Origin: Syncephalis plumigaleata
Lineage: Eukaryota; Zoopagomycota; Zoopagomycetes; Zoopagales; Piptocephalidaceae
Length of the DNA stretch: 46,198 nucleotides
Direction of reading: 5' to 3'
Assembly: GCA_025201365.1 (NCBI GenBank)
Contig: JAIXMF010000072.1
Span: forward strand, 1-46,198
In this document: piece by piece, positions 12,691 through 23,040 of the stretch
How the letters are laid out: every line of letters begins with the position of its first letter
Numbering within the stretch: the stretch's first letter is position 1
Notes under the pieces: generated by a model
What the model was told of the DNA's origin: nothing
Seen by the model: the letters and a program-made list of their open reading frames with translations, nothing else
The model's database searches: none
Made by a program: the position numbers and the translations under genes

Positions 12691-14524
12691 CGTGTGTATG
12701 TGACAATGATAGAGAGGATGGTCATAGTAGTGGTGGTAAGAATAGTAGTACTACTTGTAATGGTAGGAACAGTAGTAAAGTGGCGATGATTGTGTAGCAC
12801 TCAATCACTTAGAGAGACATCGTGTCATTCTCTTCTTTAGTGACTGCATGGGCGAATGGTTCATTGAGTAAGGGGATACAGATAAAATGGCACACTGGTC
12901 CTACACAATAGGAACTGCATTAGCAGAAACAGGAACAAAGATGCATGGAATACAAGTAGGAAAGAAAGGATGAGCGAACAAGCCAGTAGAATGCCCGGAA
13001 AAGGGGCGAAAGGGCGTACAGAAAAATGCGTGCAAAGGGTGAGAATGGAAGGACGATACAATCAACAGAGAGAGAAAGAAGAGAGAGAGGAAAGAGAGGA
13101 AAGAGAGGAGGGAAGAGACACACACCAAGTATAGTAGTAATTGTGTATTCGTGGCGATTGTAGTTTCTCACTACGCTTTCTACGAAAGAACAGCCATCCA
13201 ATAAAGTCAACTCCGTTTATTCGTTAAACCCATTTGTACATTTGTACGTGTGTATATGTGTGAGTGCGTACGTACGTGCGTAGGCCAAATACTACCACAT
13301 CTGTACTGTCACTTTGTCAATGGTCCACCACTCCACTGGCCCCGTTCTGCTCAATTCGTCCAGTGCTGTTCACTGTCATCGTGCACGTACCAGCCTGATT
13401 GTGACGGCATTCTCATTCAAACCTCGACTTGATAGTCGACATGCATCGATGTCAAAATGCGGGGAATGCCATTGTGACGGTGATATTCAGCATAGCGTAA
13501 ATGTATGCAACCACCACAGCTTAGAATGATGATGATGAGAAAGCCAATAAACATGAAGCTATCGTAGAACAACAACAACAACAATAGCATGATGATGCAT
13601 GTTTATTGATGCTACCACTGTCAACCTATGCTCAATCATCGTTGGTGTAGTAGCAGTCAATCAAGTCGTGTCGCCTTTGTACTCGTTGACTAACTGGTTT
13701 ATGGACTGGTACTAGATGTTTAGATGTCTAGATATCTAAATGTCTAAATGTCCATTCATCAGTACATAAATGGTATGAATATCAATAACATATGGGAAAG
13801 TGACATCAATCATGATGTCAATGTAGTATCATTTAGGTGACGTAGATGCTAAACACATATTAGCACGAATACGACAATCAAGGCATCGTCTCCGTTAGCT
13901 TCCATACCATTCTAATAATGTTCGGAAGATGGTAATACGTTGTGGTGAAACAAGCTTCCAACACTAATGCGTACAAAGGATCAGGACTCATCGAATCTAT
14001 CCAGCCTTTCTACTGAGACCTGACTTGACTTGACTTGACATATCCGCGCGTTAATAGGTGCATCATTACAGATGTGTCGTTTTCCTTCTTTTTTCTGTTA
14101 CTTTTGCTTCTTACGGAATGGAACAACTACGAGTAGACATGTCTTCTGATTAACGATTGGTTATTACATGTCTATTGAAATGCATTCTGCAGTCAAGCAG
14201 GTTGGTTTTGCTTTATGACATGAGAGTGCATATTTGATCATGCAGTCAAATGTTTCGACTTTGACGTCAAGAAAAAAAAGAATGTAGTCATCGTCGACGT
14301 TTACCCCCTTACTTGGGATGGCTACTGCTACTGCTGCTACTGCTACTGCGGGCATTGTACCAATTGCTGTTCTATCTGCTAACTGCAACAACTTTTCTCG
14401 TGTAGCGAGGATGCCAACCATTCGTTCCTTACCAGTTGATGTTGCTTTACTCCCAGCTATTCTTTGGAACTGCGCCACATCACCATTTGGCTTGTTCGTT
14501 ATTCTACTAGTGTCGTGTGCTGTG

Positions 14525-14553
14525 CGTCGTGTCGTGTCGTGTCGTGTCGTGTC
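14525..14553. repeat. (GTCGT)n pentanucleotide repeat
   Basis: About five and a half tandem copies of a GTCGT pentamer in a non-coding spacer. Confidence 0.85.
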
Positions 14554-16611
14554 TCTTTCTCTACGCTATTACCATCGATCATTTGGCCGAGTGTGGACAA
14601 GCACACGGTAGTACATCGGAGTATGAAAGAATAACAATGCGGTTATTATAAACTATGGACTCACACGTTAGATTATGAAGACCGTTTGGTGAGGGAACGA
14701 TGAACCAGGCTGGCTAGAACACTACAAGCAAGTACATGTTCAGCGCTTGGCTTAATCGCTCATTTTGTCTGCTTGGAAGCACAACGGGATAAACTATTCA
14801 GTCATGTTTTCTTATTTGCATTAACCGGATTAGAAGCATAATAACTTTCTAAAGTGGATTTTAGCTGGCTATAGTCTGTGATTAGTGCTGCTACTACAAC
14901 TGCTGGTACAGGATGCAGATAATGGAATAAACTTTCTAGAGATTGGTTATTTCAATTAATATGGATATGCCATTACTATACATTCTATCAAATGATTAAT
15001 GTATGAACATGTAGTTATTCGTTTATTGCAATGATGATTACAGCAAGTATACATCATAGACAAAGTCTAATGATAAAAGTCCATGCAAGCAAGCAAGTCA
15101 TCTGTGTACATGCGTACACACAAACACACACGCACACACAGAGAGAGAGAGACATGCGTGTGTTTTTGTCTGGGGTACAGATGATACCTGTCCCAGTTAC
15201 AACTACGATTACTTCTTGACGCCATTCCTATCCAATCATCTAAGCAATGGTCGCGCAGCTAAGCGGTCAACATTCGGACAGGTAGAAATCTGGCCTTGAA
15301 CATTCAAACGGCTATGCAATCATAAGCACCAATAAAGTACATGATACTATTATTGGTTGATTTTCTTATTGAAACTAGGGATATAGAAGATAGAAGAATA
15401 TAGAAAGCATTACGAATGGAACCTATCCTTTTTCTTATCTCTACCACCACCACCACCATAGCGGTAATGGTCATGTTATGGAATAAATGTTGATCCACCA
15501 TTACTTGTCAATGGCCGGTAGAGGCAATAAATCGCGAATAGATAGGCTGCCTTCGCGTAACGTGACTAGTGTCTAAATCAATTTATCGCTATCAATGCGT
15601 ATCTCTTTATGGTTGATGCCATTATAGCAAAATAATCACGACTATCATCTCTAGTGTCTACTATCACTACTACTACTACTACTACTTTCTCATTCTTATT
15701 ATTAGTACTGTCTGTGCTAAAAGTAGTACAGTGTAACACAACTAAGAAAGGAAGGATATAGCCGAAAAGAAAATGATACCAGTCTCTCTCTCTCTATCCA
15801 CTTCTCTATCTCTAATCAGCAACCATAATTGGCACCAAAGGGAAATAAATCCGAGTACGAAAGGCGTGGCATCGACTCGATGGAGCGTACACACACAATA
15901 CCACTAAAAGCACCATTACACAGGGCGTTTGCCTGCACACCACCGTACTGTAAGCGGTAGCACACTAGTCCTGCGTTCACTTAAATAGAAACATCACAGC
16001 ATCGCGACAAACAGGGATGGGAATGGCAACTGTTGTGGCAACTGTTGTGGCATGGAGAACGAACAACGCAAAGTCAAAGCAGCTTGGCGGATAATCACAA
16101 CAATAGCGAAGGGAAAAAAGGACACGTCCAGTCGTGATGCTTGTCAGACAGGCTGGTCTATTCGGCGATGGGTGTACTAGACAATGGTTACTGTGATTGG
16201 CGTTGCCATTGAGTGACAGAAATAAGCGAATAAGCAGGTAGTAGGACAGATGTACGATACGAATCACATGCTATTACAGATATCGATCGCGTATTATGTA
16301 CAATATTGGTCGAGAAACGTGATAGGCTCGATAAACGCCAAATAGATCGTTTCATACAATGGCAGGAATAGCAATGTATCGTGGAACAAGAGGAGATTGT
16401 CACTACATTCAAGTCGAAATGATAGAACCCGTTGTACTGACATAAACAAATAGCATCAAGTTGAGTGTTAGTTACGCATTGTGCTGTATTGGATTGGCAA
16501 TGGCACATTATCTCCAAGAGGATTGTTTGTTTTCTCCCTTCCCTCTCCCTCTCTCTCCTTCTCTCTCTCTCTTTCGGTATTACTTGATATTGATTGGTCG
16601 TATATAGGAAA

Positions 16612-17243
16612 ATGCCTGTACACTCTCGATGGAAATCACTTCAAGTTGGATCGACTCATTTAGTAGGACTACGCGTGTTATGGTCGGATGACACGGTGGA
16701 GGCATTGGAACAATCAAATGCAAATGATATTTTCGACGGAGATAATGGCGCTTTATTCAATGTAGGCGTAAAATGAATACATGGTGAATTCAATGGTTAA
16801 TAATGCATATGTGTTCATCTTCTTTCCGCAGCAAGTACTCGATGTGATCAATCCAGTGATATGGGAAGAACTTGATGGATTGGCAATGCCACGTACGGCA
16901 TCCTATTGGCAACAAGATGATGGACAAAGTGGCTTGTATAGTGGAGGTAAAGCAAGGAGGAAACAAATGACGCGTATTCCACTTATATGTTATGCACTTT
17001 TAGAACGATTTGTACTCGATTACCGCTGGGTGGAAGAACCGATGCACACTACCGTGTATATGGTTCATGTAAGTGTAGACAATCGTGTTGATTAGAAATG
17101 AATGAACGTTATCATCCTAACAGTATGGCAATCATCGATTGATGATACTCGTAGAATACGCGCACTACATCCTCTGTCGACTATCGCACACGATCATTAT
17201 GGCCACGCACACTCTGGATTACTCTGCTGCCTACATCGAGTAA
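16612..17243 (+). CDS. hypothetical protein, three-exon gene, function unknown
   Basis: I do not recognise this protein. The model uses exons 16612-16761, 16832-17068 and 17124-17243, all joined in phase 0, and predicts 168 residues. Exon 2 is the best supported: it is open across its length, follows a strong pyrimidine tract ending in CCGCAG and has mixed protein-like composition (INPVIWEELDGLAMPR and RIPLICYALLERFVLDYRW). The downstream donor is GTAAGT and the next acceptor CTAACAG. Exon 1 begins at the only in-frame ATG, just after a TATATAG that could instead be an acceptor, so a further 5' exon is possible. The C-terminal exon is hydrophobic (RLMILVEYAHYILCRL) and might be a membrane or buried helix. 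The 3' end converges on the DUF2423 gene about 145 bp away. Confidence 0.5.
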
Positions 17244-17388
17244 ACAAGCTTTGACCAAAGAGGATATACGCGTTTATCTCGAACATTAAATAGTAGCGTT
17301 TAAATATAATATCATATTTGTTTATTTAGTGCTTATAAATTGATCATGTAATCTTGTTCATCGTTCTCCATATTATCACGTCTATCTA

Positions 17389-17850
17389 TTAGATAAAGAA
17401 TTTCTTCCATTTTTTGTTGCGGCGTTGCACTTGTTTCTTTGTCAAGTGTGCACGCTTCGCTTTCTTATTCTCTGGTTGCTTGGATGTATCTTGCATCATT
17501 GCATCATCTAAGGATCAATAGAGAGAGAAAGAGAGAAAGAGAGATGCATTAATTTCCATATGTTTATCACTAATTGCTATGTACATCTCACTTGTTTGTC
17601 ATAACTTACCATTGTCAGTGTTACTATTGGCAAGCTTGGGTTCCTTCGCTGCTTTAGCTAAACCTGTATTCTGCACATCCATAGTATTCTCTTGCTCTTC
17701 TTTGGCTTCCTTTACGTATTCAGCTTCCTTTAACTTGGCCTGTTTGACCGCTAAACGCTCCACTCGTTCTGTCTCCACTTTACCGAATAGATTGTCACGT
17801 TTGATAGCGCGAAAACGCCGTTTTGACTTTGAACGAATTGACTTGGCCAT
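17389..17850 (-). CDS. DUF2423 (YBL028C-like) small basic nucleolar protein
   Basis: Two exons (17850-17610 and 17507-17389) give 119 residues. The N-terminus MAKSIRSKSKRRFRAIKRDN is the signature of the DUF2423/UPF0642 family (budding yeast YBL028C). A Lys/Glu-rich, probably helical stretch follows (VERLAVKQAKLKEAEYVKEA), then a short acidic linker, and then a very basic tail (HLTKKQVQRRNKKWKKFF). Family members are small nucleolar proteins linked to ribosome biogenesis; their molecular role is poorly defined. The start is the Met of MAKS, since the upstream in-frame Met (17883) precedes non-conserved residues. The gene is divergent from UBP14 and convergent with the unknown gene at 16612-17243. 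Confidence 0.85.
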
Positions 17851-18308
17851 GGCTGCACAATAGAAGATAGTCGTAGCAAGCAAGTGGAATCAGACAATAG
17901 TAATACAAAGCAACAATTAAAAAAATAAAAACTAAAAAAATAGCAGATAGTTGTGTGCGCACTATGAGGGCAAATGAAAATGAACGATGGTAAGAAGAAA
18001 AAAAGTAAAAAAATATTAGTAACTAAACATGTTGATCTATTATCAATGTTTATCATCATTTGAGGTAAAGTGGAGATGTCAGTCATTTAACGCTTATGCT
18101 CCTCCCCTTTGCATTTGTATTCTTGACGTAAACACTTGGTCACTCTTAACTACTACTGTTACTACTACCGTTACTACGCTATTGCCAATCAAAGTCAATT
18201 CTTGCTATTCCTAGGATAACACTGGCATTTACTGTTTCTACTCATCTAATACTTGGATTCCCTTCTAGAGTACACGAGCGTCTATAGTATATTTTATCAC
18301 ACTTTAGT
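17851..18308. promoter_or_regulatory. divergent intergenic region between DUF2423 and UBP14 genes
   Basis: A 458-bp AT-rich spacer separates two divergently transcribed start codons. It must contain both promoters unless transcription starts overlap. I see poly-A/T runs on the DUF2423 side and CT-rich stretches on the UBP14 side, but no clear TATA element. Confidence 0.5.
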
Positions 18309-21300
18309 ATGGCATCAGTTGCTACTTGCCCGCATTTGGAGAGTCAAAAGCTGACACCACCATCTGCATACACGCTAGTCTATCGTGAAGAGTGTACGCA
18401 ATGCTTCGATACCGTGGTAAGTAGCCATGGATTATGCCTTAGTGGTAGGGTGGCGAGAGCACTAACGTATACGTGTTGAACATAGGATACCGAGGAAGGA
18501 CTCGATGTTTGTCTATCGTGTTTTAACGGTGGCTGCACACATCCAGACCGTGCTCATGCGCGTAAACATGCCGAGAAGAAACAGCATCCAATCGTGTTGA
18601 ATATTCGTCGTCGCCCTAAAGTAGGCCGTGTAAGTAGAATATCGTGATGATAATATATGAACTTACTTGCTTGCTTGTTATTAATCAATCGTCTATTCAC
18701 TATAAATAGGATGATGAACCACCTCAGAAGATAACTCGTCTAGCCATCGTGGAGGAGAGAGAATCCGATAAATACACGTATGACACGCGTGTCCAATGCT
18801 TATTCTGTCCGGATCAATCTCTAGAGATGACACCACAGGTAATGCATACATATATATAGATGCAATTGTAGAGTGCGAGTAAACTGATCATTGTAATTCA
18901 TTGCGCTGCATTCTAGCTAAACACGGTGGTTGAAGGAGTAATGTCCGCGTTAACAGCGAGTAAACAATCAGAAGTCAAAGCATGGGAGGCTGAGATTGTT
19001 CCATGCGAGCATATTCATCAGTTAGAACAAGTCGAGCGGGTTGCATTAAGCGAGCAAAGTAAGATGCGTCTATATGCTTTGACAATCATCAATGATAATA
19101 TTAACCAATCGATTTCCTATGAATATAGCACTTGCTCATTGCAGTCAATGCGAGCTAGACAAGAATCTATGGCTTTGTCTTACTTGCGGCAATCTAGGCT
19201 GTGGTCGTCGTCAATACGATGGCAGCGGTGGCAATGGACATGGCTTGGAACATTTCACGCAGACTGGACATGCATTATCGTGTAAACTTGGTACAATCAC
19301 GCCAGAAGGCACCGCCGATGTCTACTGCTATCTGTGCGACGATGAACGTCTAGATCCGGATATCGCGCAACATTTGGGTCATTTCGGTATTCAGATTGAC
19401 TCGCAACAGAAAACAGAGAAAAGCATGGCAGAATTGGTAAGAGCATATCCACTCTTCCCCTCACTCGATAGAATGACTCATATGTGCATGTACATTGCTC
19501 CCATTAGCAATTGGAACAAAATCTTAAATTCGATTTTAGTATGACTACAGAAGATGGACGTCAATTAACACCACTATTTGGATCCGGTCTCACCGGATTG
19601 AAGAATCTCGGTAATAGGTAAGCATGAAGCAATGTTATACTAGTATTCACTGGTAATAGACATGACACATTAATACAAATGAATCATTATCTAGTTGTTA
19701 TATGGCTTCTGTAATTCAATCATTATTTGCTTTACCCGCTTATCAACAACGGTAAGTTACAGAAATGTAATATTTACTGAATGTCTCATTAATAGAATGA
19801 GATAGTTACAATACACAGGATAAAGTATTGCATGAAGCACAATGTGACAAATCACCGGCACAATGTTTCCATTGTCAAATGTATAAAATGGCCGATGGTC
19901 TATGGAGTGGTCGTTATTCAGTGCCTAGTACATTGAGAGAAAGCAATCAACAAGGAACTACTGCCAATAATGATGAAGAACAACGCGGTCAACATGGTAT
20001 TGCACCATTCATGTTTAAATCGTTAATTGGCAAGGATCATCAAGAGTTCTCGACTATGCGTCAACAGGTAGTGACATGGCCATATTGTTAATTGCTGTAA
20101 GCTAATCTTGCTATATCGTATATCTAGGATGCATTTGAATTCTTCCAACATTGGATCAAGATAACTGAACAGCAGGAACGTGTCACCGGACAGGATCCTA
20201 CGAAATGTTTCCAGTTCGAATTGGAAGAGCGTCTACAATGTTTAAAGTGTAAACGAGTACGCTACACTAGACAGCCTACAACATGTCTTCAATTGCCAGT
20301 ACCTAAGCAGCCATCACCGGAGAATAAGGATGAATATGCACCAGTTCCGTTGGAGCAATGTTTCACGGCATTCAAGACTGAAGAGTATTTGAACTGGAAG
20401 TGTTCCGAATGTCAAGAGACGACAACGATTACCAAGTAATAATGAGTGTACATTCTAGCGATGTTAGTTGATTATTAACTTGTGTATACCTTTGATATTC
20501 TAGATCAACACGACTAGCTTCATTCCCATCTGTACTCGTTGTTTGTCTACGTCGATTCGAGTTCCGTAACTGGGTCCCGATCAAACTGAGTAAGTAGCGT
20601 ATCACTCATTACTACTACTACTACTAGTGTCTAATGCGTCATTAGGTGTACCGGTTGTCTTGCCGGAAAAGACATTTAGCTTGGAGAGTATACAAGGTCA
20701 TGGTAAACAGCCAGATGAAGAACTATTACCGGAAAGCAATGGTAATCTTATACTATGATATTGTATATGATATCAATGATATAGTATTGACAACAAGTAT
20801 TCTAGACAAAGTGGAACAAAAGGTGGATGAGAATCTACTGGCCATGATGCTATCGATGGGATTACCCGAATCACATTGTCGTGCCGGTCTATTGGCCACT
20901 GGTAATAACAGTGCGGAACTGGCATTAGCATGGTGTTTCGAGAATCCCGAACAATCAAGTACAGGTGCGTGTATTGATAGGGAAACAAATGAGATATATA
21001 TATACAATTTGACTTACTATTACTATTACTATTACTATGGTAGATGTATCATCTGCTGATGTTCCTATGGAATCAGTAGTGATGTTGATGGATATGGGTT
21101 TTACAGAGGCTCAAGCTCGAAAGGCACTACGTGAGACAGTAAGTAACAAAGTTGAATGGTAATAGTAATAGTAATCATTATCATTATAATGAATGTAGGA
21201 TAACAATATGGAACGAGCTGTTGAATGGCTGTTTAGTCATCCGGAAGAGACAGGCGATGACACTGCACCAGCTGTATCATCTGGCAAGTATTGATATATG

Positions 21301-21582
21301 ATCTAGTTTATACTAGGCTGTCTATATTAATTGATGAATTACGATATAGATATGACTGAGGGTGGCAATAATACGACAAATGTCTATCATGGATCCACCA
21401 ACTATCGCGTAACGAGTATCGTATCGCATCGAGGTACATCCGTTCATTGTGGTCATTATGTAGCACATATCAATAAGGATAACAACTGGGTGCTATTCAA
21501 TGATAACAAAGTGGTAGAAGCGGGTGCACTACCTGAATCTGACATGTACGTTCTTGTATTGGAGCGTGTCGATAATGCGTAA
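18309..21582 (+). CDS. UBP14: UBP14/USP5-type ubiquitin C-terminal hydrolase (isopeptidase T)
   Basis: Fifteen exons give 773 residues, all junctions in frame: 18309-18416, 18486-18629, 18710-18838, 18917-19058, 19129-19436, 19508-19617, 19695-19751, 19806-20067, 20128-20435, 20504-20589, 20646-20741, 20806-20964, 21044-21138, 21199-21283 and 21350-21582. A cryptic N-terminal zinc-finger module (CSPLC-like Cys/His cluster, ~30-75) precedes the UBP zinc finger (~179-250, CGNLGCGR, GHGLEHF). The peptidase Cys box is NLGNSCYMAS (C315) and the His box is HCGHYVAHI (H732), followed by WVLFND. Two UBA domains lie in the catalytic insertion (about 588-628, LLAMMLSMGLPE; about 645-690, VMLMDMGFTEAQARKAL). 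The family disassembles free polyubiquitin chains and recycles ubiquitin. Length is close to yeast Ubp14 (~780 aa). The intron after 21283 starts with GC rather than GT. Confidence 0.95.
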
Positions 21583-22640
21583 TTAATACATAAGCGACTT
21601 TCCATCCAAATTGCGCATTTATCCTTTAACATTTGCCGTTTATTAATAAACTTGCATAATTAAACACCATTATCACCGTAGATATGCCAATTGATATAGC
21701 GTAATAATAATAACAATTCAGTATTAGTAATGGATCCTTCATTGATAGCGATGACTATCATCATCAATTCTATAAGGTAGATGATACAAATGTACGAGTA
21801 TAGTTGGATATTGCCATGTCATGTACTTACAAGTAGTAATAAACTAGTATGATAGATAAGTTATGATGATAATGCTTACGATTAATTGCATAGAGAGCAA
21901 CGAGTGAACAAAGTGAACACACGATAAACAATATAATAAACAAGCAGTAAGTAGTAGAATGACTGACTTGTCACGAACAAATAAGGAATGAGCAAGGAAG
22001 GGTGCATGAACATGTATGCCAGTTTATTCGAAGAAGCAGTGTATGCTTGTAGGTAGATAGAGTATGTAGATGGAAATAAACAAATAAAAATACAAATAAA
22101 AGCATGACGTATTGGTGGCATACAAACAGATGACGGAAAAGAGTGGTAAAAGTAAAAGGTGCATACTATAACGAGAGCAGTAAACGCTTAAGCATTGATA
22201 AATAAGCAGGACAGTGATAGAAAACAAAGGACTAGAACGAACAATAAACAAGGCTTATTAGTATAGTAATAATAACGACAAGTGAGCATGTAGATAGGAT
22301 AGAGCAAGAGGAAAACAAAGGGATAAATAAACGTCATAGAGATAGTATGGCAGAATAGCTGCTATTGGGAATGTGTATGCTAAAGTGAAAGAGGAAGTAA
22401 GTGGAATGCGAATGACACGAAGAAGACGCGTATTACTGAGAAAGTAAATAGGTAAATAGCATATAGTTAAGAAGAAGTAGACGTGTGTTGTTTACTGACA
22501 AGTGGAATGTAGTTGACACAAAGAAGTGTGTTACTGAATGACAAGGAAAAAGAGATTAGCACGAAGAAGACAGCATTGGTAAAGAGAGAGAAAGAGAAAG
22601 AATGCTTTCATTGACTAATAAAGAAAATGATGAGTTTATA
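21583..22640. other. intergenic region left of the retrotransposon
   Basis: A 3' flank of UBP14 followed by AT-rich and then purine-rich spacer with no supported gene. Its last bases (22635-22640, TTTATA) include the TATA target duplication of the retrotransposon. They may also be the displaced outer tip of the Fanzor element's left inverted repeat. Confidence 0.6.
22637..22640. repeat. left target-site duplication (TATA) of the LTR element
   Basis: The four bases TATA immediately before the first LTR are repeated immediately after the second LTR (28392-28395). A 4-bp duplication is usual for gypsy-type integrases. It is short and AT-rich, so it supports but does not by itself prove the boundaries. 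Confidence 0.7.
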
Positions 22641-23040
22641 TGTGGTGCGGACACATCGTCTCCATAAGACATTAATTAAAAAAGTATATAATTCACGATG
22701 TCGCTTGCAATACTTTTGCGGTTGCATTGCACGTTTGTATGTTGTGACTTACCTAACCAGATATTCATACATATATAAGCTTCTACGAAGCACGTAAATT
22801 ATAATAAAATAAGTTCCGTTTTGAAATAGTTTGTGTGTGTGTCCTATCATTGTCCCTAGTCAGAGTTGGCTAGTGTTCTTTATACGCAGAGAGAGAAAGC
22901 TGTACGAGTGTACAGTTGGGAAAGAGATACACGACGGATTATTACGAGCGATTCATTAAGCCTAGTTACATTGCCGCCCAACGAGCTAGGAGAAGCAACA
23001 TGGCTACCCACGTCAGACCCGTCAATAACCCCCCGCCACA
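22641..23040 (+). repeat. 5' LTR
   Basis: A 400-bp LTR with TG...CA ends and a short terminal inverted repeat (TGTGG at the left, CCACA at the right). It contains a TATA-like box (TATATAAG, 22772-22779) and an AATAAA signal (22803-22808). Unusually, its last ~41 bp include the first in-frame ATG of the gag-pol frame (23000). Confidence 0.95.
22772..22779 (+). promoter_or_regulatory. TATA-like element in 5' LTR
   Basis: TATATAAG lies in the presumed U3 part of the LTR, about 30 bp upstream of the AATAAA motif. This matches the compact U3/R layout of LTR promoters. The same motif recurs in the 3' LTR at 28123-28130. Function is inferred from position. Confidence 0.5.

Larger units (their letters stand above)
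11296..16611. other. gene-poor region, 5.3 kb
   Basis: No supported gene. From 11300 to about 13150 the + strand is purine-rich, so the strand coding for the kinase is C/T-rich; this may hold its promoter and leader. From 13200 to 16500 the sequence is mixed AT-rich spacer with microsatellites. A minus-strand frame at 14164-14478 is open for 104 codons, but its middle is an Ala/Val run produced by a GCT/ACT trinucleotide repeat and it matches no family I know. Confidence 0.6.

Noticed and set aside
14164-14478. 104-codon minus-strand frame with donor-like sites
   Set aside because: The centre is an Ala/Val run from a trinucleotide repeat, and no exon chain or family could be supported.
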